A DNA stretch of 64,000 bases from Halorientalis salina (lineage in GTDB: Archaea > Halobacteriota > Halobacteria > Halobacteriales > Haloarculaceae): the NCBI RefSeq assembly GCF_005049285.1, contig NZ_SOSC01000012.1, forward strand, positions 18,901-82,900. Direction: 5' to 3'. The position numbers and the translations under genes were made by a program. The notes beneath the pieces are model-generated. The model saw only the letters and a list, made by a program, of their open reading frames with translations, searched no databases and was not told the DNA's origin. The number at the start of each line of letters is the position of its first letter. Within the stretch, counting starts at the first letter, position 1. Positions 1 through 8,020 of the stretch are shown here, in pieces.

Positions 1-20
1 GACCCGGCATGGTGAGTCAC

Positions 21-44
21 GCAGCGCACGCTGTCGCGCGCTGC
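21..44. terminator. Hairpin downstream of the first gene
   Basis: Inverted repeat GCAGCGC / GCGCTGC with a 10-nt loop lies 40 nt past the stop of the leftmost minus-strand gene. No T-run follows it, so a terminator role is only a guess; archaeal termination usually relies on T-rich tracts. Confidence 0.25.
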
Positions 45-83
45 ACGCCTCCCGGCGCCGACAAACAGCCAGGGCGGACAAGG

Positions 84-629
84 TCAGTCCGGTCGCGGGT
101 CGCGATAGCCGATGACCGCGACGTCGTCGATGAACAGGACGCCCTTCATGAAGTCGAGCTTGGTCAGGCTGTGCTGGTAGAGGTTATGCCGGCCGAGATA
201 GTTCACCGGCACCACCAGACAGCCGAACTCGATCTTTGGCCGGCCGTCCTTCTGGGTGCGGTACCCCTTCTGGAACTTGAGGAGGTCGTCGCTGACGTTC
301 TTCCGCTCGCTCTTCTCGACCTCGATGGCGATGCGGTCGTCGGCGTCGTAGAGGTCGACGCTGTAGTTAAACCCCTGATGCGCCCAGAGCTTACAGTTCG
401 GGTTGTAGCCGCCGGCGGCGTCCCCTTCGTACTCGTACTGCGAGAGCTTGTCGGCGATCGCGGCATCGAAGCCGCCGACCTCTGTGTGCTTCGTCGACCC
501 GTCGAAGACGCTTGCTGGGACGGCCTCGACGGACGACCGAATCGACGCCAGCGCATCGTCCGGAAACGCCTCGGACGAGGTTTGGGTGCGGCGCGCGCTC
601 AGTTTGGTGACCTCCTCGACGACGACCAT
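84..629 (-). CDS. PD-(D/E)XK nuclease-like protein (BglII-like fold suspected)
   Basis: A 181-aa acidic protein, last gene of the leftward conjugative block. The middle holds a hydrophobic strand with VDLY, then RIAIEVEKSE, and later KIEFGCLVVP. An Asp followed about 11 residues later by Glu-x-Glu on a beta strand is the pattern of PD-(D/E)XK nucleases, and BglII-type enzymes have a similar D...E-V-x core. The function is inferred from this pattern only. It could be a restriction or defence cargo gene, or a nuclease acting in element maintenance. No methyltransferase partner is visible in the window; the partner, if any, may lie to the left. Confidence 0.55.
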   Translation of the reverse strand: MVVVEEVTKLSARRTQTSSEAFPDDALASIRSSVEAVPASVFDGSTKHTEVGGFDAAIADKLSQYEYEGDAAGGYNPNCKLWAHQGFNYSVDLYDADDRIAIEVEKSERKNVSDDLLKFQKGYRTQKDGRPKIEFGCLVVPVNYLGRHNLYQHSLTKLDFMKGVLFIDDVAVIGYRDPRPD

Positions 630-760
630 ACTCGCACTCGACGAACAGTGCCCCGATAAAACCCGTCGCGACTGCCGTTCGAGCGGACCGGCCGCCAGGA
701 TTCACTCACTCGAGGGACAGGGCGGTGGGTGGGGGCGAGGGAGTGGATCCAGCCCCAGAG

Positions 761-802
761 TTAACCAACACTGTGTCGGTATCGGTTCGGAATGTTGGTT
801 AA
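761..802. repeat. Inverted repeat TTAACCAACA...TGTTGGTTAA, left copy
   Basis: Perfect 10-bp arms (761-770 and 793-802) separated by 22 nt, in the gap between two minus-strand genes. The same 9-bp arm pair occurs at 15904-15944 with almost the same spacing (33 against 32 bp between arm starts). Same-face arms about three helical turns apart suggest binding by a dimeric or cooperative DNA-binding protein. They may be operators, element-border sites or partition sites. Confidence 0.6.
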
Positions 803-811
803 GTCTAGCCG

Positions 812-1252
812 CTACGGTGTCTGGAGCTCTCGAACTGGCTTCACGACGAAGGTGTCTGGCTCGCTGGCTGCTCTCTCACCTGACCGCTGCGCCGACGTCG
901 AGGCCGACCGCGTGAGCTGAGTGATGAGCTCGTCGCGAACGGTTCGTCGAGGGACGGTGGTCTCGTGCCAGCCCAGCCGGTCGTCGAAGTGCCGCTTCTG
1001 GAACTGATCGCCGACGTCGTCGGCCGCGACGTACTGCGTCCGCGTCGACCGCCCGACCTGCCGGGAGATGAAGACGGCCCCCACGGTCTCGTGCGTGAGT
1101 TCGACGAGAGCACACTCCACGAGGGCAACGACCGACGCGTGATCCCGGTCGGTCGGGACCGTCATCTCAAGGTCCGCCCACGGCGCCTGACTGTCGGGAG
1201 TACTTGCTGCGTGATCCGCTGCTCGTGTCTTCCTGCGTTGTTCCGAAGCCAT
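812..1252 (-). CDS. Hypothetical acidic haloarchaeal protein
   Basis: A 146-aa protein that I do not recognise. The N-terminus is hydrophilic and low in complexity; the core (about residues 25-100) is a mixed alpha/beta stretch with VVALVECALVEL and VGAVFISRQVG. It has no membrane segment or cysteine pair. It lies between the primase operon and the left inverted repeat and ends only 10 nt from that repeat. Base and codon use match the conjugative block, so it is probably an element-encoded accessory protein. Confidence 0.55.
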   Translation of the reverse strand: MASEQRRKTRAADHAASTPDSQAPWADLEMTVPTDRDHASVVALVECALVELTHETVGAVFISRQVGRSTRTQYVAADDVGDQFQKRHFDDRLGWHETTVPRRTVRDELITQLTRSASTSAQRSGERAASEPDTFVVKPVRELQTP

Positions 1253-1794
1253 CGTCTATCGGGGGCACGTGATGCGCCCCTCCACCCCCTCATGGGGGCG
1301 ACAGACACCACCGAAACGCACCCGCCCAACCTATGAACTAAACCTGACACGTCTGTGATTCCATTACCCCCGTGATGGCCCCTCGGCCTGAGAGAGCCGG
1401 CGGCCTTCGCACACTGCATATCGCCCCTTTCTTTGGACAAAAACCGCGATATACAAGCCGAAATAACGAACTCAAATTGCAGAAGAGTCCCGTCGGGCCG
1501 ATTTGAGGGCGTAGAAAGTACCTCGACGAGTTCCGTGATAATACTGTAGTTTCAGAAATTGCTCGACGGCGGGTTAATGAAGGAGACATCGGCCGTGTCT
1601 GGATTCGTTAGGGTCGCTGCTTCACATATTCTGAGTTCCTCGAGGTCCTCCGTCTCGGCACTTCGGGTCGTGGAATACCTCCGATTCTCTCGATTCTGGC
1701 TGTGTTAGGTGCTGAAAATTGCTCGACGGGGATTCAGAAGGGGTTGGTTTTGGTCTACAAAACAACTCTCGAAAATCTGAGGGGAGACTATGAT
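1253..1794. other. Gene-free stretch with short repeats
   Basis: About 540 nt without a convincing gene, lower in GC than its surroundings. It contains a GC hairpin CCCCC-TCAT-GGGGG (1285-1298) and a 14-bp direct repeat (listed separately). On the plus strand, 1519-1610 can be read as a short open stretch with protein-like sequence (YLDEFRDNTVVSEIARR), which may be the tail of a decayed gene. An 83-aa minus-strand frame here is low-complexity and unconvincing. Confidence 0.4.
1556..1729 (+). repeat. 14-bp direct repeat AAATTGCTCGACGG, two copies
   Basis: Copies at 1556-1569 and 1716-1729, 160 bp apart, both preceded by a TTTCAG/CTGA-like element. They lie in the gap between the primase operon end and the next gene. 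They could be remnants of a duplicated gene end or a protein-binding repeat; two copies are too few to call iterons. Confidence 0.4.
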
Positions 1795-3318
1795 TTAGAA
1801 TTGCTCAGCGGCCCCAGCTGATTCCTCCTCAACCTGCTCGTACATCTCATCCGGGAATGGGAGACTCCCCCAGATCGAGTAGGGACACTGGTCCTGGCCG
1901 ATACAGTAGCGCTGCAGATCGTCGTTATCGCAGTTCATCGGTAACGGCGTGTCGCCGTCGATTGTGTTCGAGAATTCGTAGCGAATCTGGTATTCGGTCT
2001 CCTGCTCGTCGTACCACGGCCACCGGGAGAAGACGTCCTTGAGGTCCGCGACGATCTCGTCGAGGCTGCTGTCCTGGTACTGCGGCAGCCACATCACCAT
2101 CCGCGCGAAGTTATAGAGGTCCTTCCGGACGGGCTTCTTCTCGTGGAGCCGCTCCTCCATATTCGCCATACAGGGGAGTTCGAAGAGGTCCTCGATCTCT
2201 CGCACTTCGATCTGTTCGGCGCCGGTTCCGGCTCGCCCGATTCGGTACGCATTGACGCGCCCGTCGCGGTCGATCGTGACGGCCGAGTGAGACTCGTGGT
2301 CGGCCAGCGTCTTCGCGAGACTGCTCGGACTCGAGATCCAGTCTGTTACTGAGGATTCCCAGTCATCCTCGGCATCGTACGCCGTAACCGCTCGGTAGAG
2401 CTCCTTCGCCGTGTGGAACTCACCCTTTTGCGCCACGTCGTCGGGGGCGTCACTCAGGGCCCGTCGGAGGACGCGGATCGTCCGTTCTCCACGGTCCCAG
2501 TTCCGCCAGATTCGCTCGTGATGGCCGGTTTCGAGAAAGCGGTCGATCCGCTCCGTAATCGCCGACTCGTTCGTGGTCAGCCACGATAGCTGGTCGTCGG
2601 AGAGTCCGTCTTCTTGCACCCGCAGGAGCTTCTTGAACGCCTGCTCAGCGTAGTCCCGATACTTGCTGTCGAAATCACCAACCGGGACGTACAGGTTGTT
2701 GTCCTTAACTCGCGTCAGTATCTCTCCATCGTCGTCACTCCCCGCCACCGCTTCGTCCTCCCGAACAAGGCATTTTCGTGACGCCGCCGCCATCGGGATT
2801 TCGAGGTACAGGCCATCCCCGAACTCCGGCATCTCCGTGATGCCCGTACAGACCCGACCCGGATGTGGGCCATCCTCACCGGGCTCCTTGCTGTACAGTA
2901 CGTCGGCGATGTCCTGCTGGAGTGACCCATCGCCGTGGGCGCGGATGAGGGAGGCGAGATTGTTGACGTACAGCTCCCGGATGTCGAAGAGTACCTGGAT
3001 GTTCCGGGGCGACGCGTGCTCGAACTTCGGGTGCTCTTTCACACAGATCGCACTCAGCGTCGCGAGCACGGCGAGCGTCCCCGGCTCGTCGACGAACGGC
3101 TCCTCGGCAGCATCGGCACGAACCTGCTCTTTGAACGCTGCCGTCCCGAACCGCTCGACGTCGTTCACGAGGTCCTCGGGTTGGTCCTCACCGTCGACGA
3201 CGTATCGATTGTAGCCACGCGTAAACAGCTGGTTGATGCGGGTCTCACCGTACTCCAGCGGGAGTGCTGCAACTCGATACGCCATGTCCTCGTCGTCGGT
3301 AGGCGTACTCGGGCTCAT
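1795..3318 (-). CDS. PriL-like primase large-subunit homologue with C-terminal Fe-S domain
   Basis: A 507-aa protein. The C-terminal part looks like the iron-sulfur domain of archaeal/eukaryotic primase large subunits. It has a Cys in FELPCMANM (about residue 388) followed by a helical stretch, then three clustered cysteines in PMNCDN, QRYCIG and QDQCPY near residues 468-482. That is the one-plus-three Cys layout that ligates [4Fe-4S] in PriL. The N-terminal 350 residues are helical and diverged. It overlaps the upstream AEP-type gene by 4 nt, so the two subunits are probably translationally coupled. This is most likely an element-specific primase acting during plasmid replication or conjugation, distinct from the chromosomal PriSL. 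Confidence 0.7.
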   Translation of the reverse strand: MSPSTPTDDEDMAYRVAALPLEYGETRINQLFTRGYNRYVVDGEDQPEDLVNDVERFGTAAFKEQVRADAAEEPFVDEPGTLAVLATLSAICVKEHPKFEHASPRNIQVLFDIRELYVNNLASLIRAHGDGSLQQDIADVLYSKEPGEDGPHPGRVCTGITEMPEFGDGLYLEIPMAAASRKCLVREDEAVAGSDDDGEILTRVKDNNLYVPVGDFDSKYRDYAEQAFKKLLRVQEDGLSDDQLSWLTTNESAITERIDRFLETGHHERIWRNWDRGERTIRVLRRALSDAPDDVAQKGEFHTAKELYRAVTAYDAEDDWESSVTDWISSPSSLAKTLADHESHSAVTIDRDGRVNAYRIGRAGTGAEQIEVREIEDLFELPCMANMEERLHEKKPVRKDLYNFARMVMWLPQYQDSSLDEIVADLKDVFSRWPWYDEQETEYQIRYEFSNTIDGDTPLPMNCDNDDLQRYCIGQDQCPYSIWGSLPFPDEMYEQVEEESAGAAEQF

Positions 3319-4199
3319 TCGTCGATCACCTCGGGCGTCGCCGACCGAACGTCGAACGCCGGACTCTCGATTGGTTGAACGATGCTACAGACGTCGGCGT
3401 GCAGCGAGTAGGGCAGGCGAGCGACACGCCGGCGGTCGGCCGTCACGACGGGGTCGATCGGGATGTCGTACGTCTCGAGGAGGAGGTCGTTCAACGCCTC
3501 GCGACTCTGCTCGTCGTATCGGTGCGCCGGGTCGGTATCCAGCAGGTAGACGTGGACCCCCTGCCCGCTGTACACGACCATCGTCTCCTCGGCGTCGAAA
3601 TCGTCCTCGAAGATGTCGCGCACCTCGAACCCGTACTCGATGGCGCGGTCGATGTCTTCGAAGGCGTACGGATACCCCTCGGGAGCGGCGTCGAGGATAC
3701 CCGCAGCGTCGAGGAGCGCATCGTCGTCCTGATCATCGACGGCCGCCGAGACCAGTTCCTCCGCTCGGGCTCGGGCGATCTCTTTCGCGTCGATGTCGAC
3801 GAGGAGGACCCACGGTCGTTCCCAGTGATCCAGCGCGTAGTAGACGGCGTCGGGCCGTGGGTCCGGTTTCTCCAGCACTTCCGGATCAGCAAGTGCGAAT
3901 TTGCTCCGCCCCAGCGGGTCGTTGCGGGCTGGATGCCGAATGAAGTCGACGACGTCCTCGAAGTCGTTGAACTCGGATGTCGTTCGGTCCCCCGACGGAT
4001 CTGTCTGCCACGTATCCCGCCGGATGAAGTCCTTGTCCGGCACCTCGTCTTTGCGCACCGGGTGGGACTCGCGGAAGGCGACGGCGTACTGTTTCGGGCC
4101 GGTCGCCGTGATGAATTCCGGCAGGTCATTCAGATAGCGGGGGAATTCTTCGGCGTAGTAGTCGTAAAGCTCCTCGCGGGTCGCCTGTCGCCAGGTCAT
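3315..4199 (-). CDS. AEP-type (PriS-like) primase small subunit
   Basis: A 294-aa protein carrying the three motifs of the archaeo-eukaryotic primase catalytic core. These are the metal-binding VLLVDIDAKE (D-x-D), VVYSGQGVHVYLLD (S-x-x-x-x-H nucleotide-binding motif), and DPVVTADRRRVARLP (h-D motif with basic residues). The domain is about the size of archaeal PriS but lacks an obvious zinc knuckle. It overlaps the VirD4-like gene upstream and the PriL-like gene downstream by 4 nt each, so it is inside the transfer operon. It likely makes primers for replication of the element or for complementary-strand synthesis after transfer. Confidence 0.8.
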   Translation of the reverse strand: MTWRQATREELYDYYAEEFPRYLNDLPEFITATGPKQYAVAFRESHPVRKDEVPDKDFIRRDTWQTDPSGDRTTSEFNDFEDVVDFIRHPARNDPLGRSKFALADPEVLEKPDPRPDAVYYALDHWERPWVLLVDIDAKEIARARAEELVSAAVDDQDDDALLDAAGILDAAPEGYPYAFEDIDRAIEYGFEVRDIFEDDFDAEETMVVYSGQGVHVYLLDTDPAHRYDEQSREALNDLLLETYDIPIDPVVTADRRRVARLPYSLHADVCSIVQPIESPAFDVRSATPEVIDE

Positions 4200-7100
4200 T
4201 GGTTGAGTTCTTGATCGAGATTTTTGAAGCCCCGAACGGTGGTCAGGCCCGCAGCATCGAAGTCGTCGACGGCGTCTCTGATGGTCGCGAACGACCGTGC
4301 CGCCCGCCCGCTGACCCGCTCGTCGATCCGCTCCGCGTCGGCAAGGCTATCCAGGACGTCGAGCGCCGTCTCGCGATTGTTGAAGGCCCAGATCGCGTCG
4401 GCGTCCACCGCGCTGAGTTTGTCGTAATCCTCGACCGGGGCGTGCCGGTTGTTACTCGCGAGCTCTGCTTCGCCGGCCCAGACGAGATCGCCGTCCTCGT
4501 CGATGCCGGCCACGTCCAGTACGGTGCCGTCGTCGGTTTCGTAGTACGGTTCCACGCGAACCACGTCGTCCCGCTGCTGGAGCCAGAGCTCGAGGAGCCG
4601 GACGCCAACCTTGTGTGGCGTTTTCTCGCCGAGATCGCCCGCTCCTGGCCCCGCCTTCAATTCTCTCCCGAGGAGGTCTCGACCGTCCGGGAGGACGGTG
4701 TAGTACTTGCGCCCCGCCGCGGAGTCCGCGTCCAGGAGGTCCTGCTCCGTGAGCCGCTCCACATGGAGGTCGTCGTATTCGTCCCGAAGCTGGCTCATCC
4801 TGTCCAGTAGCGTGTACTCGTCGTCCTCTCGGTTCATCACGTCGAGGACCCGATTCAGGAACCGAACGTCGTCACGGCTGAGTCCGTGTTGTCGGAGTTC
4901 GTCATCGGGGACGGGTACGCTGCTTTCTTGGACGGGCGTTGCCCCATTCTCCGGCTCCGCTGTTTGGTCACCAGCTGATTCCTCGTCCGTCTCGGTGGCC
5001 TGCCCGAACAGGGGGCTCATCTTTGACTCGTCCGCATCTGGGTCGCTGTCCGTCTCGGGTTGGGGGGTCGACGTCGACGCGTCCTCGGTCGTCGATTCGC
5101 TGATGAACGCGGATTGCGTCGTGTCCGTTCCTGAGTCGCCGTCAGCAGCCGAGCCCGTCGTCTCAGCCCCCGAACTCCCCCAGCCAGTCTCCTCTGGGGC
5201 AGTGCTCGACTCAGTCGGCTCTCTCAGCCCGTACTGGGCCTGTGTCCGTTCGACCATCCGTGTCCGGGACACGGACTCGAAATGGTCTTCCTGGGGCTCT
5301 GTGAGCGGCTGATCGCTTTCTGGATGGCCCGGCGCAATCGGGAGCGGCTTCAGCGAAAACGGCGGCGGCCCAGTCTCGCCGAACGACGGACTGGGGAGCT
5401 GTGCGATCCACTCGCCGCTCGGCAGCGTGTTGATCCGGTTGCGGAGTTCGGTCGGGCTGAGGTCCTCGTGGGCAAGCGACTCCGCGAGGTCGCGCTCAAT
5501 CGAGATGTTGCCGATGAGCTTCGTCTTGATGTTGTTCAGCACCTCATCGTAGGCCCGCTCGTTCCGGTTCCGCACCTGTTCAGGGAACTGCATCACGAGC
5601 CCTATACTCAGCCCGAACGATCGGCCCTGCGGCAGTAGCTGCTCGGAGACGAGCTTCGTCGACGCGACCGGCGCCGCCTCCTCGATGATGAGGTTCGTGA
5701 GCTTCTCGTAGTCGGTCTGGCCGTCGCGCCGGCGCACCTGGACGGCGTCCCAGAGATTGCTCAACAGTAGTAGGGTGATCGCTCGCTGGGCCTCCGGCCG
5801 CAGGTCGCCGAGGTCGAAGATGATGGTGGCGTCTTCATCGAGGAACTCGCGGAAGTCGAACCGGTTGTCGACGTACTCGCCGGCGTCGTTCTGCTCGGGG
5901 ACGTGGCTGAAGATTCGCCGGAGATGCGCGTCCTCTTTGAGCTTGTCGAGGCGATTCCCGACGGCGTCCATCGACACCTGGAACTGGTGGTTGTCCTTCG
6001 CGAAGTGGCGCGTCAGCGATTCCTCGATGTTCTGGTTGTCCGCTGAAACCGGGGGAATCGTCTGGTCGCGCTGCATCCGGAGGGCAGCAGCGAAAAGATC
6101 GTCCAGCCCGAACACGTCGCTCCCGTACTCCTCGTCGAACAGCGCCTTGATCAGATAGCTCAGAATCTCGTTCGCGACGAACGCCTGCCCGTACTGCTCG
6201 CGACCCATAATCATCCGAAGGATGTCGTGGAAGTGGTCGACCTTGTCTTGAATCGCGTCCTCACGGTTGCGGCCCGCTTCGAGCGCGGGACGGATGTCGA
6301 AGAACGAGAACGCGGGGATGGTCTCCGGGACGCGGAAGTGGTAGACGTCGTCGAGACCACCGAACCGCTCGTAGTGGCAGCGCAGGTAGTTCTCACACAT
6401 TCCGTCCCCCTTCGGGTCGACGAGGACGACGGGGCCACCCGTCGACTCGCGAAGCGAGAGGGCGTCGTTGATGATGGCCTTCGACTTCCCGCCACCAGTC
6501 GACGCGAACCGGCCGTAATGCGTCGGCAACAGGTCCGGCGGGATACGGATCGGGTCGGGTCGTGGCTCGCCGTTCTCGTCGAGTGCGTAGCCGATGGCCA
6601 TCCCGTCCTGGAACTGCTGGATCAGATCCGGATTCGGCCACGGGAGCGGGTTCCGACTCTGCTGTTCGGCTCTCGTTCCCCGCGTCCCTTCGACGGTCAA
6701 CTGTTCGGAGGAGGGGACGAGAACGAAGTTCGCGAGCTCCGTCCCACAGAGGACCAGCTCGGGGCGTGTCTTCCCCCGGCCCGTCGTCAACTCGCGATTG
6801 AGGAGGCGCTGGAGAGCGGCCCGTGCCTTCTTCTCCTTCGTTTTCTCACGGAAGCCGCTGTCTCGGAGGCGTTGCCCCTCGACCTCGTAGAACGGTCCAT
6901 CCAGCGGGTCGAACACGGGGAGGAGCGAGTCCATCCGACCATCGAGGTCGTCGCGGGTGTCGTCGGTGGGGACACCGACGGCCCGGATGTTGACCGTGAA
7001 CGATCGTTTGGCGTTCTTCGCGTCGATGGACTCGATGCGCTTCTCGACGGCCTCGCTGAGCTGCCGGTCGTCCTGGTCGCTCCGTTGCTCCTCGACCTCG

Positions 7101-8020
7101 AGCAACGACCCGACGACTTCCTGGAAGAACGTATCCCGGCCGTCGACGAGGTCCTCTTTCCGCACCTCTGCGTCTGACTGCCAGCTGGCACGCCGTTGGA
7201 AGACAACCTGGAACGCGGTCGGCGCTGTCGCCTCCATCAGATGGTCGATCAGCGACGCCAGCGCCGCGCCCGGTTCGTCGACGGACGAGAGATCGCCGTT
7301 CGTTTCCTCTGCCGTGAACGGTGCCAGCGAGGTCATCCAGTCCTGCTTCCGCGACGCGGCGCCACACCACCGGACACCGAGCGGCGAGACAGCGTCTTGT
7401 GCCGGGCGGGCCAGAATCGTTCCCGCCGGTGTCATCGTCGGCTTCTCGATGGCCTGTCGCTCTTCCTCGTTGTCTGGAAGTGCATCGGGCGGCGCTAGTT
7501 CGAGGGCTGAGTCCCCGACAGTCACGTGATGATCGGGGACGCTCGTGGATGCCGTACCGCCGTCGACAACGGGGTCCGCTTCGGCTGACTCGGAGTCCGC
7601 TGATTCTTCGTCGACGATGTCGTACTGTTCTGCCGGGCCAAACTCGTACTGCAGCCGCCCGGCCTCGTAGTGGTCGACGAATTCCTCCGGTGTGAACTCG
7701 ACTGGCTGAATGAGCCGGGCAGCGACGTCGACGTCGACGCGCTCGATGTCGAACGTGGCCGGATAGATGGAGCGGAGGCGCTTCTCAAGCGTATCGAGGT
7801 GCGAATCGGCCCCGTAGAAAAACTCTACCGGGTCGTCCGGGCCATCACTGATCGCGAAGAACTCGAATCGGGGTGGTGTCTCACTGTAGAGTGGGTTCAG
7901 CTTCGCCCCGAGGCCCGACGAGCCGGGCGTGGTCAGCTTGTGGAGGCTGTCGAGGACGCGGGAGATGCTCTCCGGGTCAAGTCGCTCGGATGTCGGCGTG
8001 ACGCGCAGGTACTCAGCCAT
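4196..8020 (-). CDS. VirD4/TraG-like coupling ATPase with long C-terminal extension
   Basis: A 1274-aa protein. The ATPase core has Walker A STGGGKSK near residue 508 and Walker B LTNLIIEEA near 780. Between them is FDLGDLRPEAQRAITLL, and after them sensor-like text (GLSIGLVMQFPEQV), as in FtsK/HerA-class coupling proteins. The first 480 residues are a soluble alpha/beta region without clear transmembrane helices. Residues about 930-1060 are an acidic, Ser/Thr-rich linker. The final 200 residues form a separate domain including GTVLDVAGIDEDGDLVWAGEAEL-type strands that resemble a PD-(D/E)XK core. It overlaps the VirB4 gene by 8 nt and the primase gene by 4 nt. It probably delivers DNA to the transfer channel. 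Confidence 0.8.
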   Translation of the reverse strand: MAEYLRVTPTSERLDPESISRVLDSLHKLTTPGSSGLGAKLNPLYSETPPRFEFFAISDGPDDPVEFFYGADSHLDTLEKRLRSIYPATFDIERVDVDVAARLIQPVEFTPEEFVDHYEAGRLQYEFGPAEQYDIVDEESADSESAEADPVVDGGTASTSVPDHHVTVGDSALELAPPDALPDNEEERQAIEKPTMTPAGTILARPAQDAVSPLGVRWCGAASRKQDWMTSLAPFTAEETNGDLSSVDEPGAALASLIDHLMEATAPTAFQVVFQRRASWQSDAEVRKEDLVDGRDTFFQEVVGSLLEVEEQRSDQDDRQLSEAVEKRIESIDAKNAKRSFTVNIRAVGVPTDDTRDDLDGRMDSLLPVFDPLDGPFYEVEGQRLRDSGFREKTKEKKARAALQRLLNRELTTGRGKTRPELVLCGTELANFVLVPSSEQLTVEGTRGTRAEQQSRNPLPWPNPDLIQQFQDGMAIGYALDENGEPRPDPIRIPPDLLPTHYGRFASTGGGKSKAIINDALSLRESTGGPVVLVDPKGDGMCENYLRCHYERFGGLDDVYHFRVPETIPAFSFFDIRPALEAGRNREDAIQDKVDHFHDILRMIMGREQYGQAFVANEILSYLIKALFDEEYGSDVFGLDDLFAAALRMQRDQTIPPVSADNQNIEESLTRHFAKDNHQFQVSMDAVGNRLDKLKEDAHLRRIFSHVPEQNDAGEYVDNRFDFREFLDEDATIIFDLGDLRPEAQRAITLLLLSNLWDAVQVRRRDGQTDYEKLTNLIIEEAAPVASTKLVSEQLLPQGRSFGLSIGLVMQFPEQVRNRNERAYDEVLNNIKTKLIGNISIERDLAESLAHEDLSPTELRNRINTLPSGEWIAQLPSPSFGETGPPPFSLKPLPIAPGHPESDQPLTEPQEDHFESVSRTRMVERTQAQYGLREPTESSTAPEETGWGSSGAETTGSAADGDSGTDTTQSAFISESTTEDASTSTPQPETDSDPDADESKMSPLFGQATETDEESAGDQTAEPENGATPVQESSVPVPDDELRQHGLSRDDVRFLNRVLDVMNREDDEYTLLDRMSQLRDEYDDLHVERLTEQDLLDADSAAGRKYYTVLPDGRDLLGRELKAGPGAGDLGEKTPHKVGVRLLELWLQQRDDVVRVEPYYETDDGTVLDVAGIDEDGDLVWAGEAELASNNRHAPVEDYDKLSAVDADAIWAFNNRETALDVLDSLADAERIDERVSGRAARSFATIRDAVDDFDAAGLTTVRGFKNLDQELNQ

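Noticed and set aside
1338..1589. 83-aa minus-strand frame in the gene-free region
   Set aside because: Arg/Ser-rich with no ordered pattern, and it overlaps a repeat region.
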